Of a stretch of 64,000 nucleotides of DNA, positions 10,878 to 19,323 are shown in pieces. The notes under the pieces are model-generated. The model was given only the letters and a program-made list of their open reading frames with translations. It made no database searches and had not been told where the DNA came from. Source of the stretch: Psychromonas ingrahamii 37 (GTDB lineage: Bacteria > Pseudomonadota > Gammaproteobacteria > Enterobacterales > Psychromonadaceae); NCBI RefSeq assembly GCF_000015285.1, contig NC_008709.1:4092001-4156000 (forward strand), read 5' to 3'. Position 1 is the first letter of the stretch. Each line of letters begins with the position of its first letter. The position numbers and the translations under genes were made by a program.

Positions 10878-10967
10878 CTAAATAAAAGAGCTGTTAATCT
10901 TTTTCTCCAGAGTTACTGTTAGGGTCACTGACTGTTTTTGCTGTTACCGGTAAACCTCTTCTGCACA

Positions 10968-11229
10968 TATACCCATGTTACTTCAGATGCTTTGTCAGGC
11001 GCAAGCTCGGAGACCAGAGTAAGACGCAACATGAGGTAATGGTTATTCCCTTTCCGATTGGTGCAACGCAGCGCTGGTTTTCGAGCTAGCGCCCCGTAGG
11101 GCAAGGAAAATTGTGCCAATCTGCGTTGTTATAAAGTCGCTATGTAGAATAACTATACTTCAATTTTATGCCTAGCATCTCAGCACAATTTTTCTTGCTG
11201 ACTTTGCATCTTGAAGTATCATGGGTATA
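10968..11229. mobile_element. MITE-like element with about 24-bp terminal inverted repeats
   Basis: The left end tatacccatgttacttcaga is the inverse complement of the right end cttgaagtatcatgggtata, with few mismatches over about 24 bases. The ends delimit 262 bases with no transposase. A related but truncated copy in the opposite orientation lies at 55913-56068. It shares the segment caccaatcggaaagggaata and the end gcttgcgcctgacaaagcat. A TA dinucleotide at each tip could be the target duplication. Confidence 0.7.
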
Positions 11230-11467
11230 AGCAACCGCCAGCTAATCCTAAAATGCTCCCGCTAGCGAGCGTAAAATCCTATTTCTCCTTTAAATAGATA
11301 TGCCATAACGCCAAGACTTTAGCTTTATGGGTATATAGTCAAAGGTAAAAGACAATATGCGGATCCATTAACGCATGGATCTCTGATAAAGAGGCTTTCC
11401 TTGACTGATTTATAGGTTTAACAGCCTTTTAGAAAATCAACAGCCTAAAATTACAAATGATTTACGA

Positions 11468-12151
11468 TTAAATACTGTATCCCGGATGACTGGCAAAGGC
11501 ATTATCAATGACTAAGTTACCACGTTGACGTGCTCTTTGGCGCATAGCCGATGTTGTTCTCGCACCCGCCGCAAAAAACCACCACAAATAAAGAGCGCCG
11601 TACATCCATGCACCATTATAACCCCAGCTTGAGTCTGCCCCGCTACCAGAACCAAACACTGAACCCGATGGAAAATTTGCATTATGCGACTTCCCACCTT
11701 GATGGCGAGACTCATGTAACAGCGTTTCTGCACGCCCGGGTACATCTTTTGAATAGAAAAAACCAAGATAGAGTTCCACTCTATCGTTAACAAAAAATCC
11801 TGAAAAAGAAGCCGCTATCGCGGAGCCGTCACCACACTTAGCGCGAAGATCATCAATATTATTTCGCACATATCGGCGTCCCCAATTGAGGATCGGTGAA
11901 CTCCAGCTGTCGTTGGTATAATCATTGGCTGAATAGGTTAACAACCAGCAAGCGTTAAAGGCACGCGCCAACGGTTTAGTACTATTGCAAGGGTCATGCC
12001 AGCCAAAGCCGTCGTCCCAATAATTCTTATTGCCACTAAACCCGTAGACGTTCCAGGCGTAATCAATAAAAGGCTGGTAACAAATATGCGGACCATAAAG
12101 ATTATCACCAGAAGTATTCATATTTGGTACAGAGTAGGTACAGGAAGCCAT
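11468..12151 (-). CDS. Uncharacterised protein with an HExxH zinc-peptidase-like motif
   Basis: A 227-residue protein with no signal peptide and an unusual richness in Trp, Tyr, Gly and Asn. The segment AETLLHESRHQGGKSHNA (about residues 140-157) contains HESRH, the zinc-binding and catalytic motif of zincin metallopeptidases. It is followed by a Gly/Ser-rich stretch and a hydrophobic helix (YGALYLWWFFAAG) that could carry a third ligand region. The ATG at 12151 has a strong aaggag Shine-Dalgarno sequence. It lies 50 bases after the HEAT-like gene on the same strand, so the two are probably co-transcribed. Peptidase activity is inferred from the motif only; I do not recognise the family by name. 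Confidence 0.65.
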   Translation of the reverse strand: MASCTYSVPNMNTSGDNLYGPHICYQPFIDYAWNVYGFSGNKNYWDDGFGWHDPCNSTKPLARAFNACWLLTYSANDYTNDSWSSPILNWGRRYVRNNIDDLRAKCGDGSAIAASFSGFFVNDRVELYLGFFYSKDVPGRAETLLHESRHQGGKSHNANFPSGSVFGSGSGADSSWGYNGAWMYGALYLWWFFAAGARTTSAMRQRARQRGNLVIDNAFASHPGYSI

Positions 12152-12201
12152 GGTATTACTCCTTAGTTAGTTTTAATGTTAACCGTTTTTCAAAAAACAG
12201 A

Positions 12202-12948
12202 TCAGTCGCGACAATGTTTAGCTGACGAGTCACTTTTTGGTGCAGGGATATCGCTATCATCCTGATTCCTAATAAATAATCCCCCTTCTGCCTGCTCTGC
12301 ATTACGAACATCAGTGCGCTTAATCTTTAACAGATCATGATGCCGCTTGGGTAACTCGCTCTTGAGTTTCTCCAGCATATTTTCACCACCAACAGCTAAC
12401 AATGCTTGAGTGGCGGCGCGACGGACTGAAAAAACTTCATGACTAATATTACCGAACAAAACTTTAATCGCATCATCATTGCCATTAGCCGCCAACCGTT
12501 CCAGTCCTTCTATCGCGGTAGTACGTATCATCACTTCCTCTCCAACCGAGGTAAAACTATGAGGGTCTTTACTTTTTTCTTCTGGAATCTCTTCGGCCAA
12601 AATCTTATCAAAAAATGCCAATCCATTTTGATCCTGAAGCTCAACAGCAAGCATAGTCAATCCCCATCGATCAAGATAAGCATCTTCTGCCAAATCAAAG
12701 TATTCTTCCTGGATAATTTGGGAGGTGAGCTTCGATTTTCGGCATAACTTGTCAACACATAAGCGATATTTTTCTTCAGCCAATTCACCCGAACCGCCCA
12801 TTCGATTTACCGCCTCAACAATCAATTCTGTGAGTTCATTTTCTTTGCTGTACTTTTCAAATCTAAAAGGGTGAGCAATCTCTTTCACCTTCAGCTGATC
12901 ATTGATATCCAGGGATGGTGTATCGCCGCGTTGATCTCGTTTTTTCAT
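12202..12948 (-). CDS. HEAT-repeat-like protein, partner of the HExxH protein
   Basis: A 248-residue hydrophilic protein without signal or membrane segments. Residues about 135-195 have the spacing of HEAT/armadillo repeats, with paired helices such as MIRTTAIEGLERLAANGNDD and VRRAATQALLAVGGEN. The first half is helical and charged, and the C-terminus is disordered and rich in Asp and Ser. The start has an excellent ggaggat site just upstream. As first gene of the pair it may act as a scaffold or regulator of the putative peptidase. This role is an inference from position and fold type. Confidence 0.6.
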   Translation of the reverse strand: MKKRDQRGDTPSLDINDQLKVKEIAHPFRFEKYSKENELTELIVEAVNRMGGSGELAEEKYRLCVDKLCRKSKLTSQIIQEEYFDLAEDAYLDRWGLTMLAVELQDQNGLAFFDKILAEEIPEEKSKDPHSFTSVGEEVMIRTTAIEGLERLAANGNDDAIKVLFGNISHEVFSVRRAATQALLAVGGENMLEKLKSELPKRHHDLLKIKRTDVRNAEQAEGGLFIRNQDDSDIPAPKSDSSAKHCRD

Positions 12949-13408
12949 AATTTATCCTCCAGTAGTGTAAAGAGTATAGGAAGCATACAAGCCATTTACA
13001 AAAAAAATGCGGATTTGAATAGGACGTTTTTTCTTATTATGTTGTGATTGTGACGATACTTTATAGAATTCATAATTTGTTATTCTCCTTCGAAAATATC
13101 CGTATTTTATGGCTGTCCCGCAGTGTCAGAATAGTTGCAAGGAAGACTTAATTAAGTTTTCATCATTATCTAAGGGGGATGTATGGCGGCGATGTATAGA
13201 CGCCCCCTAAAATAAATTTAGAAACCATAAGCTGATCTACTTAGCCACCACAGTAAAATAAATGCGAGTCCCCTTGAGCTTGGCCTTTATCAGCTATCAA
13301 TAAAATAGATATATTCATTAACAACGGACTGACAAACCTTGAATACTAGAATTTATTTATGAACACTTATACAATGCAGTGAAATGTTAAATAAAGGGTG
13401 AATTAGTT
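12949..13408. other. Intergenic region, no gene seen
   Basis: The region between the divergent HEAT-like gene and the small gene is AT-rich. It contains one hairpin (agggggatgt... to ...gacgccccct, 13173-13208) and otherwise nothing I can support. Promoters for both flanking units presumably lie here. Confidence 0.5.
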
Positions 13409-13579
13409 ATGTCTGAGAAAGTAATTCAATTCGAATTTGAAAAGCACAATAAAAACAGCATTCGCTATAAAGAAGTACCTGAAGACGGGTTGCCACCTGT
13501 TTTAGGATCTATCTACGTTCAAAAATGGTTTGCGGGCGAGAGTAAAAATATTGAAGTAACGATTAAGAGAAAAGACTAA
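13409..13579 (+). CDS. Small conserved hypothetical protein (56 aa)
   Basis: A short gene starting MSEKVIQFEFEKHNKNSIRY, with a gggtg site nine bases before the ATG. The sequence alternates polar and hydrophobic residues, with the pattern KNSIRYKE...GSIYVQKWF...IEVTIKR expected of a small all-beta fold. It ends seven bases before the def start, so the two are likely co-transcribed. I recognise the general pattern from small conserved proteins in other bacteria but know no established function. Confidence 0.65.
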   Translation: MSEKVIQFEFEKHNKNSIRYKEVPEDGLPPVLGSIYVQKWFAGESKNIEVTIKRKD

Positions 13580-13585
13580 AGCGAA

Positions 13586-14134
13586 ATGAATCAAACTAAA
13601 AACAAGTCATATCCCATTGCTCAATTGGGCCATCCAGTATTAAGACAAAGAGCGACTGAGGTTGAAAATGTGCTTGCCGATGAATGTCAGCAATTAATTA
13701 ATCAAATGATGTTCGCTGTATCAGAAGCCGGTGGTGTCGGTATTGCAGCACCACAAATTCATCATAGTGTGCGCATGTTTATTATGTGTTCTAAACCCAA
13801 TGCTCGTTACCCGGACGCGCCATTAATGGCACCAACAGCGATCATTAACCCTGAAATATTGCATTATTCCAGTGACAAAGTGAAAGGCTGGGAAGGCTGT
13901 TTAAGTGTACCTAGTATGCGCGGTTTAGTACCAAGGCATAGCCAAATCACTGTCCGTTATGTTGATCAACAAGGTAATAAACAGCAGCAGGAATTAACGG
14001 GGTTTATTGCCCGTATTTTTCAGCACGAATTAGATCATTTGAACGGCTTAACCTTTATTGACCAGTTAGAATCGACGCAAGATTTAATCAGTGAAGTTGA
14101 ATGGTATCAACAGTTCGCTTCTATACAAAGTTAA
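13586..14134 (+). CDS. def: Peptide deformylase
   Basis: Removes the formyl group from the N-terminal methionine of new proteins. The 182-residue chain shows all three signature boxes: GGVGIAAPQI (about 49-58), EGCLSVP with the metal-binding Cys (about 110), and QHELDHLNG with HExxH. The length is slightly above E. coli Def (169). There is no fmt gene beside it, so this may be an additional deformylase and not the fmt-linked copy. It is preceded by the small 56-residue gene and converges on tadA. Confidence 0.95.
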   Translation: MNQTKNKSYPIAQLGHPVLRQRATEVENVLADECQQLINQMMFAVSEAGGVGIAAPQIHHSVRMFIMCSKPNARYPDAPLMAPTAIINPEILHYSSDKVKGWEGCLSVPSMRGLVPRHSQITVRYVDQQGNKQQQELTGFIARIFQHELDHLNGLTFIDQLESTQDLISEVEWYQQFASIQS

Positions 14135-14169
14135 CTGTTTTCAGGCTCCACTCACTCGATAATTCATTT

Positions 14170-14700
14170 TTAAGCGGGCAGAGTAGAATCAATTAATTGC
14201 TTCTTCAACTGTTTTTTTTCTAAACGGCGGCGCTTAAAAAAAGCACTTATTTTTGTGGCACTTTCTTCTGCAAAAACACCGGCAGTTACCTCCAGCTGAT
14301 GATTTAACTGTTCACTCTGCACAAGGTTAAATACCGAACCCGCAGCACCGGTTTTATAATCACCGGCACCATAAACAAGACGCTTAATGCGCGCATGCAC
14401 TAATGCACCCGCACACATCGCGCAGGGCTCTAGGGTGACATATAACGTACAGTCAATTAAACGGTAATTTTGAATTTTTTGACCCGCACTTTGTATTGCC
14501 ATAATCTCCGCATGAGCACAGGCATTATGATTAATAATGGATAAATTCCAACCTTCCGCCACTATTTTATTGTCTTTAACAATCACCGCGCCAACCGGGA
14601 TCTCACCGAACGATTCGGCTTTATCTGCTAAAGAGAGCGCGTAGGCCATCCATTTTTGATCATTGTGTTGCTGCGCCGTCAATGTCTTGTCATTTGACAT
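14170..14700 (-). CDS. tadA: tRNA-specific adenosine deaminase
   Basis: Deaminates A34 to inosine in the anticodon of tRNA-Arg(ACG). The zinc-dependent deaminase motifs are HAEIMAI (His and catalytic Glu) and EPCAMCAGAL (two Cys). The C-terminal RRRLEKKQ-type basic tail fits bacterial TadA. It is 176 residues long. Its start overlaps the stop of the upstream prepilin peptidase gene by one base (TAATG), which implies translational coupling. The usual alternatives (guanine or cytidine deaminase) are less likely because of the conserved spacing and the LVHARIKRLVYGA segment. Confidence 0.95.
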   Translation of the reverse strand: MSNDKTLTAQQHNDQKWMAYALSLADKAESFGEIPVGAVIVKDNKIVAEGWNLSIINHNACAHAEIMAIQSAGQKIQNYRLIDCTLYVTLEPCAMCAGALVHARIKRLVYGAGDYKTGAAGSVFNLVQSEQLNHQLEVTAGVFAEESATKISAFFKRRRLEKKQLKKQLIDSTLPA

Positions 14701-15572
14701 TATAAAACCAGTGAATAATAGATTTCAGTTAACCTATCCCCGTAAACCAGAAATAACCACCCCGCAACGGCAAGATAGGGACCAAAGGGCATTGGCCGAC
14801 TCTGTTTATCCTTGGAGGCTAACATAATGGCAATACCGATAATTGCCCCGGAAAAAGAAGAAAGTAAAATAATAAGCGGTAATGCCTGCCAGCCGAACCA
14901 CGCCCCTAAAGCCGCCAATAATTTAAAATCACCATATCCCATTCCCTCTTTGCCGGTGACAATTTTAAATCCCCAATAGATAGACCAAAGTGTTAAATAA
15001 CCAAAGATGGCGCCTAATACCGCACTGCTTATATCGGTAAAAGTGCCGGAAATATTGATTAATAGACCTAACCACAATAACGGCAGCGTCAGGTTATCGG
15101 GTAATAACATCGTATCAAAATCAATAAAAGTCAGGCTGATTAATACCCAGGTAAAGACTAAAGCAAATAATAATGGCCAGCCAAACGGTACCAGATAAGC
15201 AACAGCCAAGGACAGCATAGCGGTTAATAATTCAATACTTGGATAACGTTTGCTGATTTTACAGCTACAATGCTTACAGCGTCCCTTTTGTAACAACCAG
15301 CTGATCACCGGGATATTTTCCGTTGGACCTATCAAATGATGACAGCTTGGACAACGCGAATGAGGTAAGACAAGATTAAAGGTATCTGGCTCAATATTGA
15401 TATTGACATCGGGAAAAGAGTCCGCACATTCCGCTTTCCATTCCCGCTCCATCATCACAGGCAAACGATAGATAACAACATTTAAAAATGAACCTATCAA
15501 CAAGCCCAGAATAGTGACTATCCCGTAAAGGTATGGAGGGGAATACTCTAACAAGATGACAATATCATTCAT
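14700..15572 (-). CDS. pilD: Prepilin leader peptidase / N-methyltransferase
   Basis: Inner-membrane aspartyl protease that removes and N-methylates the leader of type IV prepilins and type II secretion pseudopilins. The 290-residue protein has the cytoplasmic zinc-ribbon cysteines in CPSC and CKHC (about residues 74-104). The two catalytic aspartates are in FIDFDTMLLPD and GYGDFKLLAALG, and there are about seven membrane helices. The C-terminal half is typical of the A24 peptidase family. It is usually found beside pilBC, but here it precedes tadA with one overlapping base and no pilus genes are near. Confidence 0.95.
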   Translation of the reverse strand: MNDIVILLEYSPPYLYGIVTILGLLIGSFLNVVIYRLPVMMEREWKAECADSFPDVNINIEPDTFNLVLPHSRCPSCHHLIGPTENIPVISWLLQKGRCKHCSCKISKRYPSIELLTAMLSLAVAYLVPFGWPLLFALVFTWVLISLTFIDFDTMLLPDNLTLPLLWLGLLINISGTFTDISSAVLGAIFGYLTLWSIYWGFKIVTGKEGMGYGDFKLLAALGAWFGWQALPLIILLSSFSGAIIGIAIMLASKDKQSRPMPFGPYLAVAGWLFLVYGDRLTEIYYSLVL

Positions 15573-15596
15573 AAAATTACCCAGCTTTCACTCATT

Positions 15597-16031
15597 TTAA
15601 TCTGCTGCTGGTGGGCATATTTCATCATCGCTAAAAAAGAAGGCGATTTCTTTTGCCGCAGAAGCGGGGCTATCGGATCCATGCACTGCATTACAGCGGG
15701 TAGATTCAGCAAAATCAGCACGAATAGTACCGGCAGCCGCTTGCGTAGGATCGGTTTTTCCGATCATTTCACGATACAGATTGATTGCATTTTCAGCTTG
15801 TAAAACCTGCACGACCATCGGCCCGGAAGTCATAAAATCAATTAATGGTTGGTAAAACTCTCGGCCTTTATGCTCTGCATAAAAAGCCTCAGCTTGCTCA
15901 CTGGTTAGGCGAACCATTTTTATAGCAACAGGCTGTAAGCCAGCACGTTCAAAACGCGCTAAAATTCTACCAGTAAGGTGTTTACCTACGGCGTCGGGTT
16001 TAATGATTGAAAGTGTTCTTTCTAATGGCAT
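15597..16031 (-). CDS. ndk: Nucleoside diphosphate kinase
   Basis: Balances nucleoside triphosphate pools by phosphate transfer through a histidine. The 144-residue length is standard. The active-site segment NAVHGSDSP contains the phosphorylated His, and the N-terminal [12 protein letters not shown] is a family hallmark. The ATG lies at 16031 in a short divergent region facing the EEP-family gene. It sits 24 bases upstream of pilD, so the two may share a transcript. Confidence 0.97.
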   Translation of the reverse strand: MPLERTLSIIKPDAVGKHLTGRILARFERAGLQPVAIKMVRLTSEQAEAFYAEHKGREFYQPLIDFMTSGPMVVQVLQAENAINLYREMIGKTDPTQAAAGTIRADFAESTRCNAVHGSDSPASAAKEIAFFFSDDEICPPAAD

Positions 16032-16109
16032 AATGATGACTTAAATATTAATGAACAGAATGCCTAATATAACCGTATAATCCCTCGCCATCAATAAGAA
16101 GATGAATAG

Positions 16110-16988
16110 ATGAAACGCAATCTCACACTTCTCTCTACAAAAGTGATACTGACAGTCTATTTACCCATTGTGATTATCCTGATCGGAGTATTAGCGACTT
16201 TCCCCAAATCACCGCAGTATTTAACCGTATCGGATAATAATGAACAGCTTTATTTACAAAGCTGCCCTGAACTTACGGCAGTCAAACCGGCTTCCGGTTT
16301 AACACAAAAACTCGGACTTCCCTTTACCCTGTTGAATTGGAATATCTTCAAACAACAAAATATAAACTGGCAAAAAACGCTGCAAAAATGGAGTCAAAAA
16401 TCTGATCTGCTTACTCTGCAGGAGATAAAATATTCGCCCGCATTTATAAATTTCAGCAGGATTAACAGCTTTTTTTATTTTCAAAATAACGCATTCCAGT
16501 ATCAGAATGTTGTCTATGGGGTGAATACACTCAGTAAAGTTAGACCAAGTTATGTTTGCGGCACACGCTTTGGTGAGCCTTGGACAATTATCCCAAAAAC
16601 AGGATTAGCAACCATCTATCCCTTAGATAACCTCCCGGATTCATTATTACTTATCAATATTCATGGTGTGAATTTCACTTTTACCGCCGCCCCCCTTGTT
16701 GATCAGATACAACCTTACTTAACACTGATCAAATCTCATGCCGGTCCGGTAATATTCAGTGGCGATTTTAATACTTGGTCTGCTCCTCGCTTAGAGCAGG
16801 TTGCTAAAATATTACAACAAGCGGATTTTCAAGAGGTATTATTTGAAAATGATCGACGTACTACTGTTTTTGGAAAGCCCCTGGATCATATTTATTATCG
16901 CGGGTTACGGGTGGTAGATAGCGAAAACTGGGCAACTAAAACATCGGATCATAATCCTCAATTTGTTACTTTTACACTCAAGAAGTAG
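16110..16988 (+). CDS. Endonuclease/exonuclease/phosphatase family protein, YafD-like
   Basis: A 292-residue member of the EEP (DNase I-like) fold. Residues about 12-35 form a hydrophobic N-terminal helix (signal or anchor), so the catalytic part is probably periplasmic or membrane-tethered. Motifs follow in order: LNWNIFKQ, TLQEIK (metal-binding Glu), SGDFNTW (Asp and Asn), LDHIYY, and SDHNPQ with the general-base His. E. coli YafD has the same order, but its substrate is not established, so no gene symbol is given. Confidence 0.8.
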   Translation: MKRNLTLLSTKVILTVYLPIVIILIGVLATFPKSPQYLTVSDNNEQLYLQSCPELTAVKPASGLTQKLGLPFTLLNWNIFKQQNINWQKTLQKWSQKSDLLTLQEIKYSPAFINFSRINSFFYFQNNAFQYQNVVYGVNTLSKVRPSYVCGTRFGEPWTIIPKTGLATIYPLDNLPDSLLLINIHGVNFTFTAAPLVDQIQPYLTLIKSHAGPVIFSGDFNTWSAPRLEQVAKILQQADFQEVLFENDRRTTVFGKPLDHIYYRGLRVVDSENWATKTSDHNPQFVTFTLKK

Positions 16989-17151
16989 GCAATGAAAATA
17001 AAGTGATTGACCGGATTCAGGTTGGATCAAGAATGAGTGCGTTATACAGAAACGAAAAAATAATCGAAACTATAACACCTTTGCCTATTTCACTTCGAGG
17101 AAGGTATTGCTGAGCCTAGTCAGCTGCTTCTTTCTATTCGTTTCTGCAATA

Positions 17152-19323
17152 TCAAATCTTTGGCGAGCCTTTATGGCTGCGCAACAAAGCTTCCATATCC
17201 GATGCAATCAGCGGTCTGCTAAAATAATAGCCCTGCATTTCTTCGCAATGATGCTGACGTAAAAATTCCAGTTGAGATGCCTCTTCCACACCTTCCGCTA
17301 TCACCGTTAACCCCAAATTATGTGCCATTGAAATAATCGCCTGAGTGACCGCGGCATCGCTAGGTTCAGTGGTCACATAGGTAATAAAGGAGCGGTCAAT
17401 TTTAAGCTTATCGATCGGGAAACGTTTCAGATAACTCAGGCTTGAATAGCCGGTGCCAAAGTCATCTATCGCCAGATTGATACCTAAATCTTTCAGTTTA
17501 TGTAAGGTCTCAACAGCACCTTCGACATCGTCCATCAACATATTCTCAGTGATCTCAAGCTCCAGACAATGAACTGGCAGACCCGTCTCTAACAACACTT
17601 TTGATACCAATTTATCAAGACTCTGTTTAGCGAACTGCTGCACTGATATATTCACTGCAATCTGAATCTCAGGCAAGCCATCATCTCGCCATTCTTTAAC
17701 CTGACGACACGCTTCTCTGAGCACCCACTCGCCAATTGGTGAAATTAATCCGGTCTCCTCCGCGATCGGAATAAATTCAACCGGAGAAACCATTCCAAGT
17801 TCAGCACTATTCCAACGGAGCAGGGCTTCGGCACCAATAATACGCCCAGTCGGAATATCAATTTGCGGCTGGTAGTTGACCGAAAGTTCTTTATTATCAA
17901 TAGCATGCCGTAAAAAACTTTCCAGTTCCAGGCGACGTTTCGCCACAACATTCATGGAGTTAACAAACAGTTCATAGTCATTCTTGCCCGCACGCTTAAC
18001 GTAATACATAGCAGCATCAGCATTTTTAAGCAGGCTATCAACATTTTCACCATGATGCGGGAAGATCGCTATACCAATGCTCGGGGTGACAACAATGTCA
18101 TGACCAGAAAGATTAATAATGTCCCCGATCGAATTAAGCACTCTTCTGGCAGCATGTTCCGCATCTTTTATTTTTCCGATCTCAGGCAATAATACTGTAA
18201 ATTCATCACCACCAAGACGGGAAATCAGATTATCATCTATTGCATGGTTAAAATTCGTACCGCAGATACTATCACTACCGCGAACAATGTCGGTTAAACG
18301 TCTGGCCACTTCTTGTAAAAGTTGATCACCGATGCTGTGTCCAAGGGTATCGTTAATTCTTTTAAAGTTATCCAGATCCAGAAATAAAACCGCCCCAAGG
18401 TGACCATACTGTTTTGCCCGTTCCATCGCTAGCTCGACCCGTTTCCGAAAGGCATTGCGGTTAGCCAATCCGGTAAGGCTATCAAAGTGAGCCAGCTGAA
18501 GAATTTGGTCTTGTGCTTGTGTCAATTCAGTCACGTCAACCACGGTACCCGATACCACCTTGGCAGCACCGTTTTCGTCATAGAACACTTCAGCCTGATG
18601 CTGCACATTCAGGCGACTGCCGTCAGCTTGATTAAGACTATGATTCCAGCCGCCTCGTTGTTCTTCCTTGGCACCATGCCGCAGACCCTGAATCCAGCCC
18701 ATGAAATCTTTTCGTTCGCCATGAGGCAGTCTGCTGATAAAACCGCGAAAGCTTGGTTTAGCAACGCCGCGACGTAACCACAGCATATGATAAAGCTGTT
18801 CTGACCAGTAAATTTCATTACTCTTAAGGTCCCACTCCCAATTACCCAGGCGAGCGATACGCTGAGCATTACCTAAGCGTGATTCACTTTTCTGCAATTC
18901 CTCTAACTGTTCGGTAATATCACTGGCCCTTACCATGTAGCGTAATCGGTGTGCCAGAATCTTCCAATTAAACGGTTTAGTGACAAAATCGGTGGCACCC
19001 GCTTCATAAGCCTGACGTACCGAATCCAGATCATCCTGTCCGGTTGCCATCAGTATCGGTACTAATTTACCGCAGGGAAAACGGCGCAGTTGTCTGCAGA
19101 CTTCAAAACCATTCATGCCCGGCATTTCGACATCCAGCAGCACAATATCCGGCTGTACCGCCTCAAATAACGCTAATGCAGCAAAGCCATCTTCAGCTTC
19201 TATAACAGCAAAGTTTTCTTTGCCCAACGCCTGACGGGCCATAAGCCGGGCGGTGATATCATCATCAACCACTAATACTCTGGTCAATTTAATGGCTCCA
19301 CTGTTCATCTGAATTTTCTGCAT
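17152..19323 (-). CDS. Response regulator with PAS, GGDEF and EAL domains
   Basis: A 723-residue output protein of the sensory cluster. The receiver domain (about 12-130) has the acidic pocket and phospho-acceptor in [15 protein letters not shown] domain follows (about 150-275), then a GGDEF domain with intact RLGGDEF (about residue 368) and an EAL domain with EALLRW, VNIS, LEITE and [10 protein letters not shown]. Both catalytic halves look competent, unlike the protein at 1677-4370. It probably changes c-di-GMP level when phosphorylated by the hybrid kinase encoded immediately upstream, whose 3' end overlaps its 5' end by 35 bases. It is the last gene of the minus-strand run. Confidence 0.93.
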   Translation of the reverse strand: MQKIQMNSGAIKLTRVLVVDDDITARLMARQALGKENFAVIEAEDGFAALALFEAVQPDIVLLDVEMPGMNGFEVCRQLRRFPCGKLVPILMATGQDDLDSVRQAYEAGATDFVTKPFNWKILAHRLRYMVRASDITEQLEELQKSESRLGNAQRIARLGNWEWDLKSNEIYWSEQLYHMLWLRRGVAKPSFRGFISRLPHGERKDFMGWIQGLRHGAKEEQRGGWNHSLNQADGSRLNVQHQAEVFYDENGAAKVVSGTVVDVTELTQAQDQILQLAHFDSLTGLANRNAFRKRVELAMERAKQYGHLGAVLFLDLDNFKRINDTLGHSIGDQLLQEVARRLTDIVRGSDSICGTNFNHAIDDNLISRLGGDEFTVLLPEIGKIKDAEHAARRVLNSIGDIINLSGHDIVVTPSIGIAIFPHHGENVDSLLKNADAAMYYVKRAGKNDYELFVNSMNVVAKRRLELESFLRHAIDNKELSVNYQPQIDIPTGRIIGAEALLRWNSAELGMVSPVEFIPIAEETGLISPIGEWVLREACRQVKEWRDDGLPEIQIAVNISVQQFAKQSLDKLVSKVLLETGLPVHCLELEITENMLMDDVEGAVETLHKLKDLGINLAIDDFGTGYSSLSYLKRFPIDKLKIDRSFITYVTTEPSDAAVTQAIISMAHNLGLTVIAEGVEEASQLEFLRQHHCEEMQGYYFSRPLIASDMEALLRSHKGSPKI

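Larger units (their letters stand above)
10782..11467. other. Gene-free interval holding a MITE-like element
   Basis: No credible gene is seen. The stretch contains the mltF stem-loop, the MITE-like element at 10968-11229, and about 240 bases of AT-rich sequence after it with no feature I can support. The 64-codon frame at 10925-11119 is part of the repeat and not a gene. Confidence 0.6.

Noticed and set aside
10925-11119. 64-codon minus-strand frame (MAQFSLPYGALARKPALR...).
   Set aside because: It lies mostly within the MITE-like element and its sequence reappears in the truncated copy near 55.9-56.1 kb as non-coding repeat.
13173-13208. agggggatgt...gacgccccct hairpin as terminator.
   Set aside because: No gene on either strand ends near it and there is no T-run.
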